From assembly GCF_000730665.1 (NCBI RefSeq), contig NZ_BBIV01000019.1, positions 1-42,976 of the forward strand: a stretch of DNA of 42,976 nt. Direction: 5' to 3'. Shown here in pieces: positions 31,891 to 42,860 of the stretch. The position numbers and the translations under genes were made by a program. Positions within the stretch are counted from its first letter, which is position 1. Each line of letters opens with the position of its first letter. Source of the stretch: Pseudomonas plecoglossicida NBRC 103162 = DSM 15088 (lineage in GTDB: Bacteria; Pseudomonadota; Gammaproteobacteria; Pseudomonadales; Pseudomonadaceae). Under the pieces are notes generated by a model. It saw only the letters and a program-made list of their open reading frames with translations, searched no databases and was not told where the DNA came from.

Positions 31891-32280
31891 ATGGCAAAAC
31901 CTGCTGCTCGTCCTCGTAAGAAAGTCAAAAAGACAGTGGTTGATGGCATCGCCCACATCCATGCGTCTTTCAACAACACCATCGTGACCATCACCGACCG
32001 TCAGGGCAATGCTTTGTCCTGGGCGACCTCCGGTGGTTCGGGTTTCCGTGGTTCGCGCAAATCCACCCCGTTCGCAGCCCAGATCGCTGCTGAGCGTGCT
32101 GGTCAAGCTGCGCTGGAATACGGTCTGAAAAACCTCGACGTAAACGTCAAGGGTCCAGGTCCAGGTCGTGAGTCCGCCGTTCGTGCACTGAACAGCTGTG
32201 GCTACAAGATCGCCAGCATCACCGACGTGACGCCAATCCCGCACAACGGGTGCCGTCCGCCGAAGAAGCGCCGCGTGTAA
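31891..32280 (+). CDS. rpsK: 30S ribosomal protein S11
   Basis: 30S platform protein. 129 residues, with [19 protein letters not shown] and the conserved end [18 protein letters not shown], which contains the Asn-Gly pair known to form isoaspartate in E. coli. Confidence 0.98.
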
Positions 32281-32295
32281 TCAGGAGACAGAAGA

Positions 32296-32916
32296 ATGGC
32301 ACGTTACATTGGTCCAAAATGCAAACTGTCTCGTCGTGAAGGCACCGATCTGTTCCTGAAGAGCGGCGTTCGCGCTCTGGAATCGAAGTGCAACATCGAA
32401 GCAGCCCCAGGTATCCACGGCCAGCGCCGTGGCCGTCAGTCCGACTACGGTACCCAGCTGCGCGAGAAACAAAAAGTCCGTCGTATCTACGGTGTTCTGG
32501 AGCGTCAGTTCCGCGGTTACTACCAAGCTGCTGCCTCGAAAAAAGGCGCAACCGGTGAGAACCTGCTGCAACTGCTCGAGTGCCGTCTGGATAACGTCGT
32601 CTACCGTATGGGCTTCGGCTCGACTCGTTCCGAGTCCCGTCAGCTGGTTTCGCACAAAGCGATCAGCGTCAACGGTAAGACTGTAAACATTCCATCCTAC
32701 CAAGTTCGTCCGGGTGACGTGGTCGCGGTTCGCGAGAAGTCGTTGAACCAGCTGCGCATTGTTCAAGCCCTTGAACTGTGCGCCCAGCGTGGCCGCGTTG
32801 AGTGGGTAGACGTAGATGCTGCTAAAAAGTCGGGCGTTTTCAAGAACGTTCCTGCTCGCGGCGACCTGTCTGCCGACATCAACGAAAACCTGATTGTCGA
32901 GCTCTACTCCAAGTAA
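32296..32916 (+). CDS. rpsD: 30S ribosomal protein S4
   Basis: 16S rRNA 5'-domain assembly initiator and decoding-fidelity (ram) protein; represses the alpha operon in E. coli. 206 residues, [21 protein letters not shown] start, S4-type RNA-binding segment with [22 protein letters not shown]. Preceded by AGGAGA. Confidence 0.98.
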   Translation: MARYIGPKCKLSRREGTDLFLKSGVRALESKCNIEAAPGIHGQRRGRQSDYGTQLREKQKVRRIYGVLERQFRGYYQAAASKKGATGENLLQLLECRLDNVVYRMGFGSTRSESRQLVSHKAISVNGKTVNIPSYQVRPGDVVAVREKSLNQLRIVQALELCAQRGRVEWVDVDAAKKSGVFKNVPARGDLSADINENLIVELYSK

Positions 32917-32938
32917 GGGCTAGAAAATAGGTGCATCC

Positions 32939-33940
32939 ATGCAGATTTCGGTAAATGAGTTCCTGACTCCCCGCCACATTGATGTGCAGGTAGTCAGTCC
33001 GACCCGCGCCAAGATCACGCTCGAGCCTCTCGAGCGTGGTTTCGGCCATACCCTGGGCAACGCGCTGCGCCGCATCCTGTTGTCCTCCATGCCTGGCTGT
33101 GCAGTAGTCGAGGCCGAGATCGATGGCGTACTCCATGAGTACTCCGCGATCGAAGGTGTTCAGGAAGACGTAATTGAAATCCTGTTGAACCTGAAAGGCC
33201 TGGCTATCAAACTGCACGGTCGTGACGAAGTTACGCTGACCTTGTCGAAAAAGGGTTCGGGGGTGGTTACCGCTGCCGATATTCAGCTGGATCACGATGT
33301 CGAGATCGTCAACCCCGATCACGTAATCGCGAACCTGGCGTCCAACGGCGCCCTGAACATGAAGCTCACTGTAGCTCGTGGTCGCGGTTACGAGCCGGCC
33401 GACTCCCGTCAGACTGACGAAGACGAAAGCCGTAGCATTGGCCGTCTGCAGCTGGACGCTTCGTTCAGCCCGGTGCGTCGTATCGCCTATGTGGTCGAGA
33501 ACGCCCGTGTTGAACAGCGTACCAACCTGGACAAGCTGGTCATTGATCTGGAAACCAACGGCACCCTGGATCCTGAAGAGGCTATCCGCCGCGCTGCGAC
33601 CATCCTGCAACAGCAGCTGGCCGCGTTCGTCGACCTCAAAGGTGACAGCGAGCCTGTCGTAGTCGAGCAGGAAGACGAGATCGATCCGATCCTGCTGCGC
33701 CCGGTTGACGACCTGGAACTGACTGTACGTTCGGCCAACTGCCTCAAGGCGGAGAACATCTACTACATCGGCGACCTGATTCAGCGTACCGAAGTAGAGC
33801 TGTTGAAGACTCCTAACCTGGGCAAGAAGTCCCTGACTGAAATCAAGGACGTCCTGGCCTCTCGTGGTCTGTCTCTCGGCATGCGCCTCGACAACTGGCC
33901 GCCTGCAAGTCTTAAGAAAGACGACAAGGCGACCGCCTGA
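32939..33940 (+). CDS. rpoA: DNA-directed RNA polymerase alpha subunit
   Basis: Scaffold for polymerase assembly and target of activators and UP elements. 333 residues: N-terminal dimerisation domain ([20 protein letters not shown] near 34-53), a flexible acidic linker near 235-245, and the C-terminal domain with [14 protein letters not shown] and [22 protein letters not shown], the DNA-binding helices. Confidence 0.99.
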
Positions 33941-33982
33941 TCGTCGTAATCACCGAACGTAGTGTTTGGTAAGGAATGAATC

Positions 33983-34369
33983 ATGCGTCATCGTAAAAGT
34001 GGACGTCACCTGAGCCGTACCAGCTCTCACCGCAAGGCTATGTTCCAGAACATGGCAGTGTCGCTGATCGAGCACGAGCTGATCAAAACCACCCTGCCGA
34101 AAGCCAAGGAACTGCGCCGCGTTGCCGAGCCGCTGATCACCCTGGCCAAGGAAGACAGCGTTGCTAACCGTCGTCTGGCCTTCGATCGTACCCGTTCGAA
34201 GTCCGCTGTTGGCAAACTGTTCAACGACCTGGGCAAGCGTTACGCCACCCGTCAGGGCGGCTACCTGCGCATCCTGAAGTGCGGTTTCCGCGCTGGCGAC
34301 AACGCGCCTATGGCGTACGTCGAGCTGGTTGATCGTCCGGTCGGCGGTGCTGTAGAAGCTGCTGAGTAA
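33983..34369 (+). CDS. rplQ: 50S ribosomal protein L17
   Basis: 128 residues, [24 protein letters not shown] start, typical of L17 at the base of the 50S. Last gene of the alpha operon; a strong terminator follows at 34391. Confidence 0.98.
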   Translation: MRHRKSGRHLSRTSSHRKAMFQNMAVSLIEHELIKTTLPKAKELRRVAEPLITLAKEDSVANRRLAFDRTRSKSAVGKLFNDLGKRYATRQGGYLRILKCGFRAGDNAPMAYVELVDRPVGGAVEAAE

Positions 34370-34390
34370 GACGTTCTGTCTGCTACAAGG

Positions 34391-34415
34391 AACCGGGCCT
34401 AGTGCCCGGTTTTTT
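34391..34415 (+). terminator. Intrinsic terminator of the alpha operon
   Basis: AACCGGGC 34391-34398 with GCCCGGTT 34404-34411, five-base loop, T-run to 34415. Marks the end of the ribosomal protein block. Confidence 0.93.
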
Positions 34416-34441
34416 GTGTCTGTATGTATTGTTTGTTTCTA

Positions 34442-34455
34442 TTGATTTGAATCAA
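34442..34455 (+). promoter_or_regulatory. Perfect Anr/FNR-type box upstream of katA
   Basis: TTGAT-TTGA-ATCAA matches the FNR/Anr consensus TTGAT-N4-ATCAA exactly and sits in a longer palindrome 34441-34456. It is centred about 94 bases before katA. A TATAAC at 34472-34477 is a possible -10. Anr or Dnr control of katA under low oxygen is reported in P. aeruginosa; for this strain it is inference. Confidence 0.65.
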
Positions 34456-34542
34456 TCAATGAATTTGTCGTTATAACCCGCCTGTTCAATACTCTCCTTC
34501 AAGCCGATTAGCCCGGCGTTCGAAGACCGATAAGGAGAGCTC

Positions 34543-35982
34543 ATGAGCAAGATACTCACCACCGCCAGCGGTGCCCCTGTAGCTGACAACCAGAACTCCC
34601 GATCTGCCGGCCCGCGTGGCCCGTTGCTGCTCGACGACTTCCATCTGTTCGAGAAGCTGGCCCACTTCAACCGTGAGAACATTCCTGAGCGGCGTGTGCA
34701 CGCCAAAGGCTCGGGCGCTTACGGTACCTTCACCGTCACCCACGACATTACCGGCTACACCAGTGCCAAGCTCTTCGACCAGGTGGGCAAGCAGACCGAG
34801 ACCTTCCTGCGTTTCTCTACAGTGGGAGGTGAGCGTGGTTCGGCAGACACCGAGCGCGACCCGCGTGGCTTTGCCGTCAAGTTCTACACCGAAGAAGGCA
34901 ACTGGGACATCGTCGGCAACAACACCCCTGTGTTCTTCATTCGTGACCCGCTGAAATTTCCGGATTTTATCCACACCCAGAAGCGTCATCCCCAGAGCAA
35001 CCTGAAGAATGCCCAGATGATGTGGGACTTCTGGTCGCACTCCCCAGAGGCATTGCATCAGGTCACCATCCTCTTCTCTGACCGGGGTATTCCGGATGGC
35101 TACCGGCACATGCACGGCTTCGGCAGCCACACCTACAGCCTGATCAATGCGCAAGGTGAGCGCACTTGGGTCAAGTGGCACTTCAAGACCCAGCAAGGCA
35201 TCAAGAACCTTGCCCCGGCAGAAGCTGCGCGCTTGGCCGGTACTGAGCCCGACTACGCCCAACGCGATCTGTTCGAGGCCATCGAGCGCGGCGATTTCCC
35301 ACGCTGGAGCGTATGCATCCAGGTAATGAGCGAAGCCGAAGCGGGCAGCCGCTCGGAAAACCCGTTCGACGTGACCAAGACCTGGTCGCAGAAGGATTAT
35401 CCCCTGATCGAAGTCGGTGTTCTGGAACTCAATCGCAACCCCCTCAACTACTTCGCTGAAGTCGAGCAAGCGGCGTTCGGCCCGAGCAACATGGTCCCAG
35501 GTGTGGGGCTGTCGCCTGACCGCATGCTGCAAGGCCGCGTTTTCGCCTATGCCGATGCGCACCGCTACCGCGTAGGTACCAACCATCAGCAGTTGCCTGT
35601 CAATGCGCCGCGCTGCCCGGTGAACAGCTACCAGCGCGACGGTTCGATGGCTACCGGCAGCTACGGCAGTGCGCCGAACTACGAGCCCAACAGCTACGGC
35701 AATGCACCGAAACAGTCGCCTCGTCATGCCGAGCCGGCGTTGGCCCTGAACGGTTCGGCGGACCGTTACGACCACCGCGATGACGATGATTACTTCAGCC
35801 ATGCAGGCGCACTGTTCCGATTGATGAGCAGTGAGCAGAAAGCACTGTTGATCAGCAACATCGCCGGTGCCATGGCGGGCGTGAGCGAGGATGTGATCCA
35901 GCGGCAGTTGCAGTACTTCTTCAAGGCCGATCCGGCCTATGGAGAAGGCATTGCCAAGGCGCTGGGGCTGAATCTCGCCTAA
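34543..35982 (+). CDS. katA: Monofunctional haem catalase KatA
   Basis: Converts hydrogen peroxide to water and oxygen. 479 residues, small-subunit (clade 3-like) length. Visible catalytic residues are His53 in [14 protein letters not shown], Asn126 in [14 protein letters not shown], and the haem-ligating Tyr336 in [13 protein letters not shown], with Arg332 four residues before. No signal peptide. AAGGAGAG precedes ATG 34543. It is isolated by terminators at 34391 and 36000, with an Anr-type box between. The next gene encodes ferritin FtnA, the same order as katA-bfrA in P. aeruginosa, where the ferritin supports KatA activity. Confidence 0.96.
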   Translation: MSKILTTASGAPVADNQNSRSAGPRGPLLLDDFHLFEKLAHFNRENIPERRVHAKGSGAYGTFTVTHDITGYTSAKLFDQVGKQTETFLRFSTVGGERGSADTERDPRGFAVKFYTEEGNWDIVGNNTPVFFIRDPLKFPDFIHTQKRHPQSNLKNAQMMWDFWSHSPEALHQVTILFSDRGIPDGYRHMHGFGSHTYSLINAQGERTWVKWHFKTQQGIKNLAPAEAARLAGTEPDYAQRDLFEAIERGDFPRWSVCIQVMSEAEAGSRSENPFDVTKTWSQKDYPLIEVGVLELNRNPLNYFAEVEQAAFGPSNMVPGVGLSPDRMLQGRVFAYADAHRYRVGTNHQQLPVNAPRCPVNSYQRDGSMATGSYGSAPNYEPNSYGNAPKQSPRHAEPALALNGSADRYDHRDDDDYFSHAGALFRLMSSEQKALLISNIAGAMAGVSEDVIQRQLQYFFKADPAYGEGIAKALGLNLA

Positions 35983-35999
35983 CTCGAAGTGATAAGGAG

Positions 36000-36024
36000 A
36001 ACCGCCCTCATTTGGGCGGTTTTT
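36000..36024 (+). terminator. Intrinsic terminator after katA
   Basis: AACCGCCC 36000-36007 with GGGCGGTT 36014-36021, six-base loop, T-run to 36024. It separates katA from ftnA. Confidence 0.9.
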
Positions 36025-36146
36025 CAATGAATATCACTACTGTTTAACCGTTTTTTTGCTTCTGATTGCGCGTTTTTCAGTGACCGCGGAGAAAACGTGG
36101 TTCACACTATGTGGTATTCGAAGTTTCCACAGGGAGAAGCAGGGCG

Positions 36147-36611
36147 ATGCAAGGTCACCCGGACGTAATCAACTACCTCGTCACGTTGCTGAAGGGCGAA
36201 CTGGCAGCACGCGACCAGTACTTCATTCACTCGCGCATGTACGAAGACTGGGGCCTGTCCAAGCTCTTCGAGCGTATCAACCACGAGATGGAAGAAGAGA
36301 CCCAGCACGCCGATGCGCTAATGCGCCGTATCCTGATGCTCGAAGGTACCCCGGACATGCGTGCCGATGACCTCGAAGTGGGGAGCACCGTGCCGGAAAT
36401 GATCGAGGCCGACCTCAAGCTCGAGTACAAGGTTCGCGCCGCACTGTGCAAAGGCATCGAGCTGTGCGAACTGCACAAGGACTACATCAGCCGTGACATC
36501 CTGCGCGCGCAGTTGGCCGATACCGAAGAAGATCACACCTACTGGCTGGAAAAACAGCAGGGGTTGATCAAGGCCATCGGCCTGGAGAACTACCTGCAGT
36601 CGCAGATGTAA
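36147..36611 (+). CDS. ftnA: Bacterial ferritin FtnA (formerly annotated BfrA)
   Basis: Iron-storage 24-mer subunit, 154 residues, one four-helix bundle. Ferroxidase ligands are visible: Glu18, Glu51 and His54, Glu93, Glu127 and His130. At the position of the haem-ligating Met52 of bacterioferritins there is Thr52, so this is the haem-free FtnA type of Pseudomonas rather than Bfr[12 protein letters not shown] is the conserved start; the in-frame ATG at 36111 adds twelve unconserved residues. AGGGAGAAG lies at 36131-36139. I see no convincing promoter or Fur box in the 120 bases upstream. Convergent with uvrA. Confidence 0.93.
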   Translation: MQGHPDVINYLVTLLKGELAARDQYFIHSRMYEDWGLSKLFERINHEMEEETQHADALMRRILMLEGTPDMRADDLEVGSTVPEMIEADLKLEYKVRAALCKGIELCELHKDYISRDILRAQLADTEEDHTYWLEKQQGLIKAIGLENYLQSQM

Positions 36612-36628
36612 GTTATCCACAAGCCAAG

Positions 36629-36666
36629 AAAAAGCCCCTGGCACCGTACGGTACCAGGGGCTTTTT
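36629..36666. terminator. Bidirectional terminator between ftnA and uvrA
   Basis: AAAAAGCCCCTGG 36629-36641 with CCAGGGGCTTTTT 36654-36666, inner ACCG/CGGT pairing. The A-tract and T-tract on the two sides let it work for both converging genes. Confidence 0.92.
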
Positions 36667-36680
36667 CATGCACGGGTCTA

Positions 36681-39515
<2,835 letters not shown>

Positions 39516-39546
39516 TGCGGCCTCGCTCGGCGGGCATAAACAAGGA

Positions 39547-39576
39547 AGTATACGGCGCGCTGCCAGTACGCGGCAA
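39547..39576 (-). promoter_or_regulatory. Candidate uvrA promoter
   Basis: On the minus strand, TTGCCG (39576-39571), 18-base spacer, TATACT (39552-39547). It would start about 25 bases before the GTG codon. Confidence 0.45.
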
Positions 39577-39608
39577 AGCGTCGCGTAGATGCCGTCAAGC
39601 TGTCGGAC

Positions 39609-39617
39609 TGATAGAAT
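39609..39617 (+). promoter_or_regulatory. Extended -10 promoter of the MFS-ssb unit
   Basis: TG at 39609-39610, one base, then TAGAAT at 39612-39617; no good -35 box is visible, which fits an extended -10 promoter. About 28 bases before the transporter ATG. Confidence 0.45.
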
Positions 39618-39644
39618 CGCCGCCGGTTCACACGAGGTTAATCC

Positions 39645-41039
39645 ATGCACGACACCCACAACGAAGGCATGAGTGGCAGCGAAACCCGCGCCGCTGGCGG
39701 CCTGGCCCTGGTCTTTGCCTTTCGTATGCTGGGCATGTTCATGGTCTTGCCGGTGCTGGCCACCTACGGCATGGACCTGGCTGGCGCGACCCCCGCGCTG
39801 ATCGGCCTGGCCATTGGCGCCTATGGCCTGACCCAGGCGGTACTGCAGATTCCGTTCGGGATGATTTCCGACCGCATCGGTCGTCGCCCGGTGATCTACC
39901 TGGGGCTGGTGATCTTCGCCCTGGGCAGCGTGCTGGCGGCCCAGGCCGACTCGATCTGGGGCGTGATCGCCGGCCGTATCCTGCAGGGCGCCGGGGCCAT
40001 TTCCGCCGCGGTCATGGCGCTGCTGTCCGACCTTACCCGCGAGCAGCACCGGACCAAGGCCATGGCCATGATCGGCATGAGCATCGGTCTGTCGTTCGCC
40101 GTGGCGATGGTAGTCGGTCCGCTGCTCACAAGTGCTTTCGGCTTGTCAGGATTGTTCCTCGCCACGGCAGGACTTGCCCTGGTCGGCATCCTGCTGATCG
40201 CCTTCGTGGTGCCCAACACCCACACCACCTTGCAGCATCGTGAATCCGGCGTGGCGCGTCAGGCCCTGGGCCCGACCCTGCGCCATCCGGACCTTCTGCG
40301 CCTGGATGTGGGCATCTTCGTCCTCCACGCCATCCTCATGGCAAGCTTCGTGGCACTGCCACTCGCGCTCGTCGAACGCGGTGGGCTGCCCAAGGAGCAA
40401 CACTGGTGGGTATACCTGACCGCGCTGTTCATCTCATTCTTTGCAATGATCCCGTTCATCATCTACGGCGAAAAGAAGCGCAAGATGAAACGCGTCCTGG
40501 CTGGTGCGGTCAGTGTCTTGCTGCTGGTGGAGGTGTTCTTCTGGCAGTGGGCTGACGGTTTGCGCGGACTGGTGATTGGCACCGTGGTATTCTTTACCGC
40601 ATTCAACCTGTTGGAGGCATCATTGCCTTCGCTGGTGAGCAAGGTGTCACCTGCCGGTGGCAAGGGAACGGCAATGGGGGTCTACTCCACCAGCCAGTTC
40701 CTCGGTGCCGCGTTGGGTGGGATCCTTGGTGGCTGGTTGTTCCAGCATGGTGGGCTGAACACGGTGTTCCTCGGTTGCGCGGTGTTGTGTGCCATCTGGC
40801 TGGTCGTGGCCTTGCGCATGAACGAGCCGCCGTATGTGACCAGCCTGCGCATGCCGCTGACGCCTGAGGCGGTCCGGGAAGCCGGGCTGACCGAACGCCT
40901 GATGGCCGTGCCGGGTGTGACCGACGCTGTGGTGGTGGCAGAAGAGGCCGCCATCTATATCAAACTGGATACGAAAATTTTGGACCGTGCGACCCTCGAG
41001 CGACTGGTGAACCCAGCCTCTTCGGCGTGCGAAGCCTAG
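39645..41039 (+). CDS. MFS transporter, YajR-like, with C-terminal YAM-type domain
   Basis: Inner-membrane proton-coupled transporter of the major facilitator superfamily, substrate unknown. 464 residues, about twelve membrane segments. Motif [11 protein letters not shown], is at 72-81 after the second segment. After the last segment (to about 400) there is a ~60-residue soluble tail ([31 protein letters not shown]) with the beta-alpha-beta pattern of the ferredoxin-like YAM domain of E. coli YajR. It lies between uvrA and ssb, which are adjacent in E. coli; nine bases separate it from ssb, so the two are probably co-transcribed. A drug-efflux role is possible but not shown. Confidence 0.85.
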   Translation: MHDTHNEGMSGSETRAAGGLALVFAFRMLGMFMVLPVLATYGMDLAGATPALIGLAIGAYGLTQAVLQIPFGMISDRIGRRPVIYLGLVIFALGSVLAAQADSIWGVIAGRILQGAGAISAAVMALLSDLTREQHRTKAMAMIGMSIGLSFAVAMVVGPLLTSAFGLSGLFLATAGLALVGILLIAFVVPNTHTTLQHRESGVARQALGPTLRHPDLLRLDVGIFVLHAILMASFVALPLALVERGGLPKEQHWWVYLTALFISFFAMIPFIIYGEKKRKMKRVLAGAVSVLLLVEVFFWQWADGLRGLVIGTVVFFTAFNLLEASLPSLVSKVSPAGGKGTAMGVYSTSQFLGAALGGILGGWLFQHGGLNTVFLGCAVLCAIWLVVALRMNEPPYVTSLRMPLTPEAVREAGLTERLMAVPGVTDAVVVAEEAAIYIKLDTKILDRATLERLVNPASSACEA

Positions 41040-41048
41040 GAGAACGTT

Positions 41049-41594
41049 ATGGCCCGTGGGGTTAACAAAGTCATTCTGGTCGGCACCTGTGGCCAGGATC
41101 CCGAAGTCCGCTACCTGCCCAACGGTAACGCCGTGACCAACCTGAGCCTGGCCACCAGCGAGCAGTGGACCGACAAGCAGTCGGGCCAGAAGGTCGAGCG
41201 TACCGAGTGGCACCGTGTGTCGCTGTTCGGCAAGGTTGCCGAAATCGCCGGCGAATACCTGCGCAAGGGTTCGCAGGTGTACATCGAAGGCAAGCTGCAG
41301 ACCCGCGAGTGGGAAAAAGACGGCATCAAGCGCTACACCACTGAAATCATCGTCGACATGCAGGGCACCATGCAGCTGCTCGGCGGCCGTCCGCAGAACC
41401 AGCAAGGTGGCGGCGACCAATACAACCAGGGTGGTGGTAACAACTACAACCAGGGTGGCCAGCAGCAACAGTATAACCAGGCTCCTCAGCGCCAGCAGGC
41501 CCCGCGCCCGCAGCAGCAGCGCCCGGCGCCGCAGCAGCCTGCGCCACAGCCGGCGGCTGATTTCGACAGCTTTGATGACGACATTCCGTTCTGA
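41049..41594 (+). CDS. ssb: Single-stranded DNA-binding protein
   Basis: Tetrameric protein that coats single-stranded DNA in replication, recombination and repair. 181 residues: OB-fold at 1-~110 ([26 protein letters not shown]), a long Gln/Gly/Pro-rich linker with repeated YNQGG units, and the acidic tip DDDIPF that recruits partner proteins. AGGAGAA at 41039-41045. Ends at a bidirectional terminator. Confidence 0.97.
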   Translation: MARGVNKVILVGTCGQDPEVRYLPNGNAVTNLSLATSEQWTDKQSGQKVERTEWHRVSLFGKVAEIAGEYLRKGSQVYIEGKLQTREWEKDGIKRYTTEIIVDMQGTMQLLGGRPQNQQGGGDQYNQGGGNNYNQGGQQQQYNQAPQRQQAPRPQQQRPAPQQPAPQPAADFDSFDDDIPF

Positions 41595-41621
41595 TCGAGC
41601 GGTAGGGCGTCACGGCAATAC

Positions 41622-41653
41622 AAAAACCCAGGGCATTGGCCCTGGGTTTTTTT
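41622..41653. terminator. Bidirectional terminator between ssb and the HbpS-like gene
   Basis: ACCCAGGGC 41626-41634 with GCCCTGGGT 41639-41647, ATTG loop, extended by A/T pairs; T-run to 41653 on the plus strand and A-tract on the other side. Confidence 0.93.
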
Positions 41654-41688
41654 ATGCGCGCTGGATGCCAGTGAGCGCACCTGGCAAC

Positions 41689-42162
41689 TCAGGCATCCCC
41701 ATCCAGCGCGGCCTTCGCAAACTCGGCATCCAGCTCTGGCGTAGCGCCGCTGATACCGATGCCGCCGAGATGCTGGCCATTGGCATCCATGATCGGCAGG
41801 CCGCCGCCCAACAGGGTGAAGCCTGGCAGTGAGGCATAGGGGTTTGCCGGGAGCCCGGCGCTTCGATCCGCGAGCGAGCTGGAGGACAGCGGGAAGCGGG
41901 CCGAGGTCGAGGCCTTGAGTTGCGCGACCTTGACGCTGCCGCTGCTGGTGCCGTCCATGCGGTGGAAGTGTTTGAGGTTGCCATGGTTGTCGACGATGCT
42001 GATGACGATGGTATGGCCCTGGGCAAGGGCAGCGCGCTCGGCGGCGGCGGCCATGGTGCGGGCGGCCTCGGCGGTGAGGGGGGAGGGAGCGTCTGCCAGT
42101 GCGGTTGCCGTCAAAAACACAGAGCACATGAAAAGGCTGGTACGGCCGTGGTTCGACTTCAT
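41689..42162 (-). CDS. Secreted GlcG/HbpS-family (haem-binding-type) protein
   Basis: 157 residues. The first ~23 form a signal peptide (hydrophobic core SLFMCSVFLTATA, cleavage after Ala-Leu-Ala), so it is probably periplasmic. The rest fits the GlcG/HbpS family: the segments HTIVISIVDNHGNLKHFHRMDG, KVAQLKASTSARFPLSS and GGGLPIMDANGQHLGGIGISGATPELDAE are characteristic. Some family members bind or degrade haem; others are of unknown role. Start at 42162 has AGGGGAA eight bases upstream on its strand; a longer frame from 42198 lacks this. A palindrome ATTTCCGAAAT at 42233-42243 lies upstream and could be an operator. Confidence 0.82.
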   Translation of the reverse strand: MKSNHGRTSLFMCSVFLTATALADAPSPLTAEAARTMAAAAERAALAQGHTIVISIVDNHGNLKHFHRMDGTSSGSVKVAQLKASTSARFPLSSSSLADRSAGLPANPYASLPGFTLLGGGLPIMDANGQHLGGIGISGATPELDAEFAKAALDGDA

Positions 42163-42275
42163 GCGAGCGTTTCCCCTGAGGACTGTTCGATCGGGCAACC
42201 TAGCAGGCGGTTATCGCTCAAGGATGTAGTCCATTTCCGAAATTGATGTCCGGTAGGTGTGTTGTCGCTGCTGGC

Positions 42276-42335
42276 CCTATCGCCGGCAAGCCGGCTCCCA
42301 CAGGTACCCCGCTGTGCTCAAGCGCGTGTGGGAGC
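42276..42335. repeat. REP / REPIN-like inverted pair
   Basis: A P. putida-type REP core, with CGCCGGCAAGCCGGC and GCTCCCACAG, occupies 42276-42303; TGTGGGAGC at 42327-42335 is the inverse of GCTCCCACA at 42294-42302. The pair forms a REPIN-like unit. The second arm overlaps the 3' end of the broken small gene. Confidence 0.75.
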
Positions 42336-42600
42336 AACTGTCTTTGAGGGTTTATTCTCCAACGATCCTTTCAGGCATGGCTCCACCAGCGAATAGGCGA
42401 TCTCGCTGGCATGCATGGCATTGCTCAGCATGCTCAGGCCGTGTTCGCCGGCGCGGGCGCGGCAGTGTTCGTCGAGGGTTTCGATGACGCCGCGTAGCAG
42501 CTCGCTGGCGTGGGCCAGGGCGTCAGGTGGGTACAGGTCGGATTGGACGGTGAAGAATGGAGTGTTTACGGCAGGGAGGATCGGGGACGATCTTTTTCAT
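42318..42600 (-). pseudogene. Small Pseudomonas-type ORF broken by a one-base insertion
   Basis: ATG at 42600, with ACAAAGG as Shine-Dalgarno (42616-42610), reads MKKIVPDPP and then stops soon in a wrong frame. One base beyond, the next frame reads AVNTPFFTVQSDLYPPDALA, then HASELLRGVIETLDEHCRAR and on to a TGA at 42318-42320. That frame has no start of its own and begins with a stop overlapping the ATG. Removing one base near 42573 gives a continuous protein of about 93 residues. It resembles small Pseudomonas orphan proteins (DUF3077/DUF6124-like, from memory). A sequencing error or programmed frameshift cannot be excluded. Confidence 0.55.
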
Positions 42601-42860
42601 GGCAATTAACCTTTGTTCGGCCTAAGGAAACTGCCACCTGAATCTTTCTCACGGATTGTAGGTGGCAGTCGTGCGCGGGGTGAGAAACCGAGGAACAAAG
42701 GCAAAACTCGGCCAGGCCGAAGCCTGCCCGCGCACGACCGCCATAACGACGATCCTTTGTGTCAATCGGGTTCTCACACCCGGTCGCCGAAGCGACCCGA
42801 GAACGTTATCCGTGAGGCATTTCCCCGACAACAGCGAAACTTCAGCAGCGTTCGTAGGAT
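42601..42860 (-). other. Structured upstream region of the broken small gene
   Basis: Non-coding except for a possible 31-codon ORF. On the minus strand two TTCG-capped stems occur (plus coordinates 42782-42797 and 42713-42726). Inverted repeats are 42631-42639/42660-42668, 42669-42679/42727-42737, 42680-42686/42771-42777 and 42695-42701/42754-42760; the second crosses the last two, so alternative folds compete. CCUUUGU (42701-42695) can pair with ACAAAGG before both ORFs. Confidence 0.55.
42649..42744 (-). CDS. Possible 31-residue upstream ORF (leader peptide candidate)
   Basis: Starts at ATG 42744 and ends at TGA 42651-42649. AAAGGA lies eight bases before the ATG, a good ribosome site. 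It begins MAVVRGQASAWPSF and ends RTTATYNP; no known domain. Translation would run through several arms of the inverted repeats and so could change which fold forms. An in-frame longer version opens at 42873 but lacks a ribosome site. Coding status is unproved. Confidence 0.3.
   Translation of the reverse strand: MAVVRGQASAWPSFAFVPRFLTPRTTATYNP

Noticed and set aside
34416..34542. OxyR site upstream of katA
   Set aside because: No repeated ATAG/CTAT pattern with proper spacing; only the Anr-type box is clear.
34486..36027. 513-codon minus-strand frame opposite katA
   Set aside because: katA has all catalytic residues; the antisense frame crosses two terminators and matches no family.
36025..36146. 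Promoter or Fur box for ftnA
   Set aside because: No convincing -35/-10 pair or 19-bp Fur-type palindrome.
39516..39644. LexA box between uvrA and the transporter
   Set aside because: No CTG-N10-CAG match in the divergent region, so SOS control is not claimed.
39516..40049. In-frame 178-residue N-terminal extension of UvrA
   Set aside because: It overlaps the divergent transporter, and the conserved UvrA start with its ribosome site is at 39515.
41401..41545. Repetitive YNQGG/Gln-rich coding repeats as a possible tandem repeat locus
   Set aside because: This is the normal low-complexity linker of SSB.
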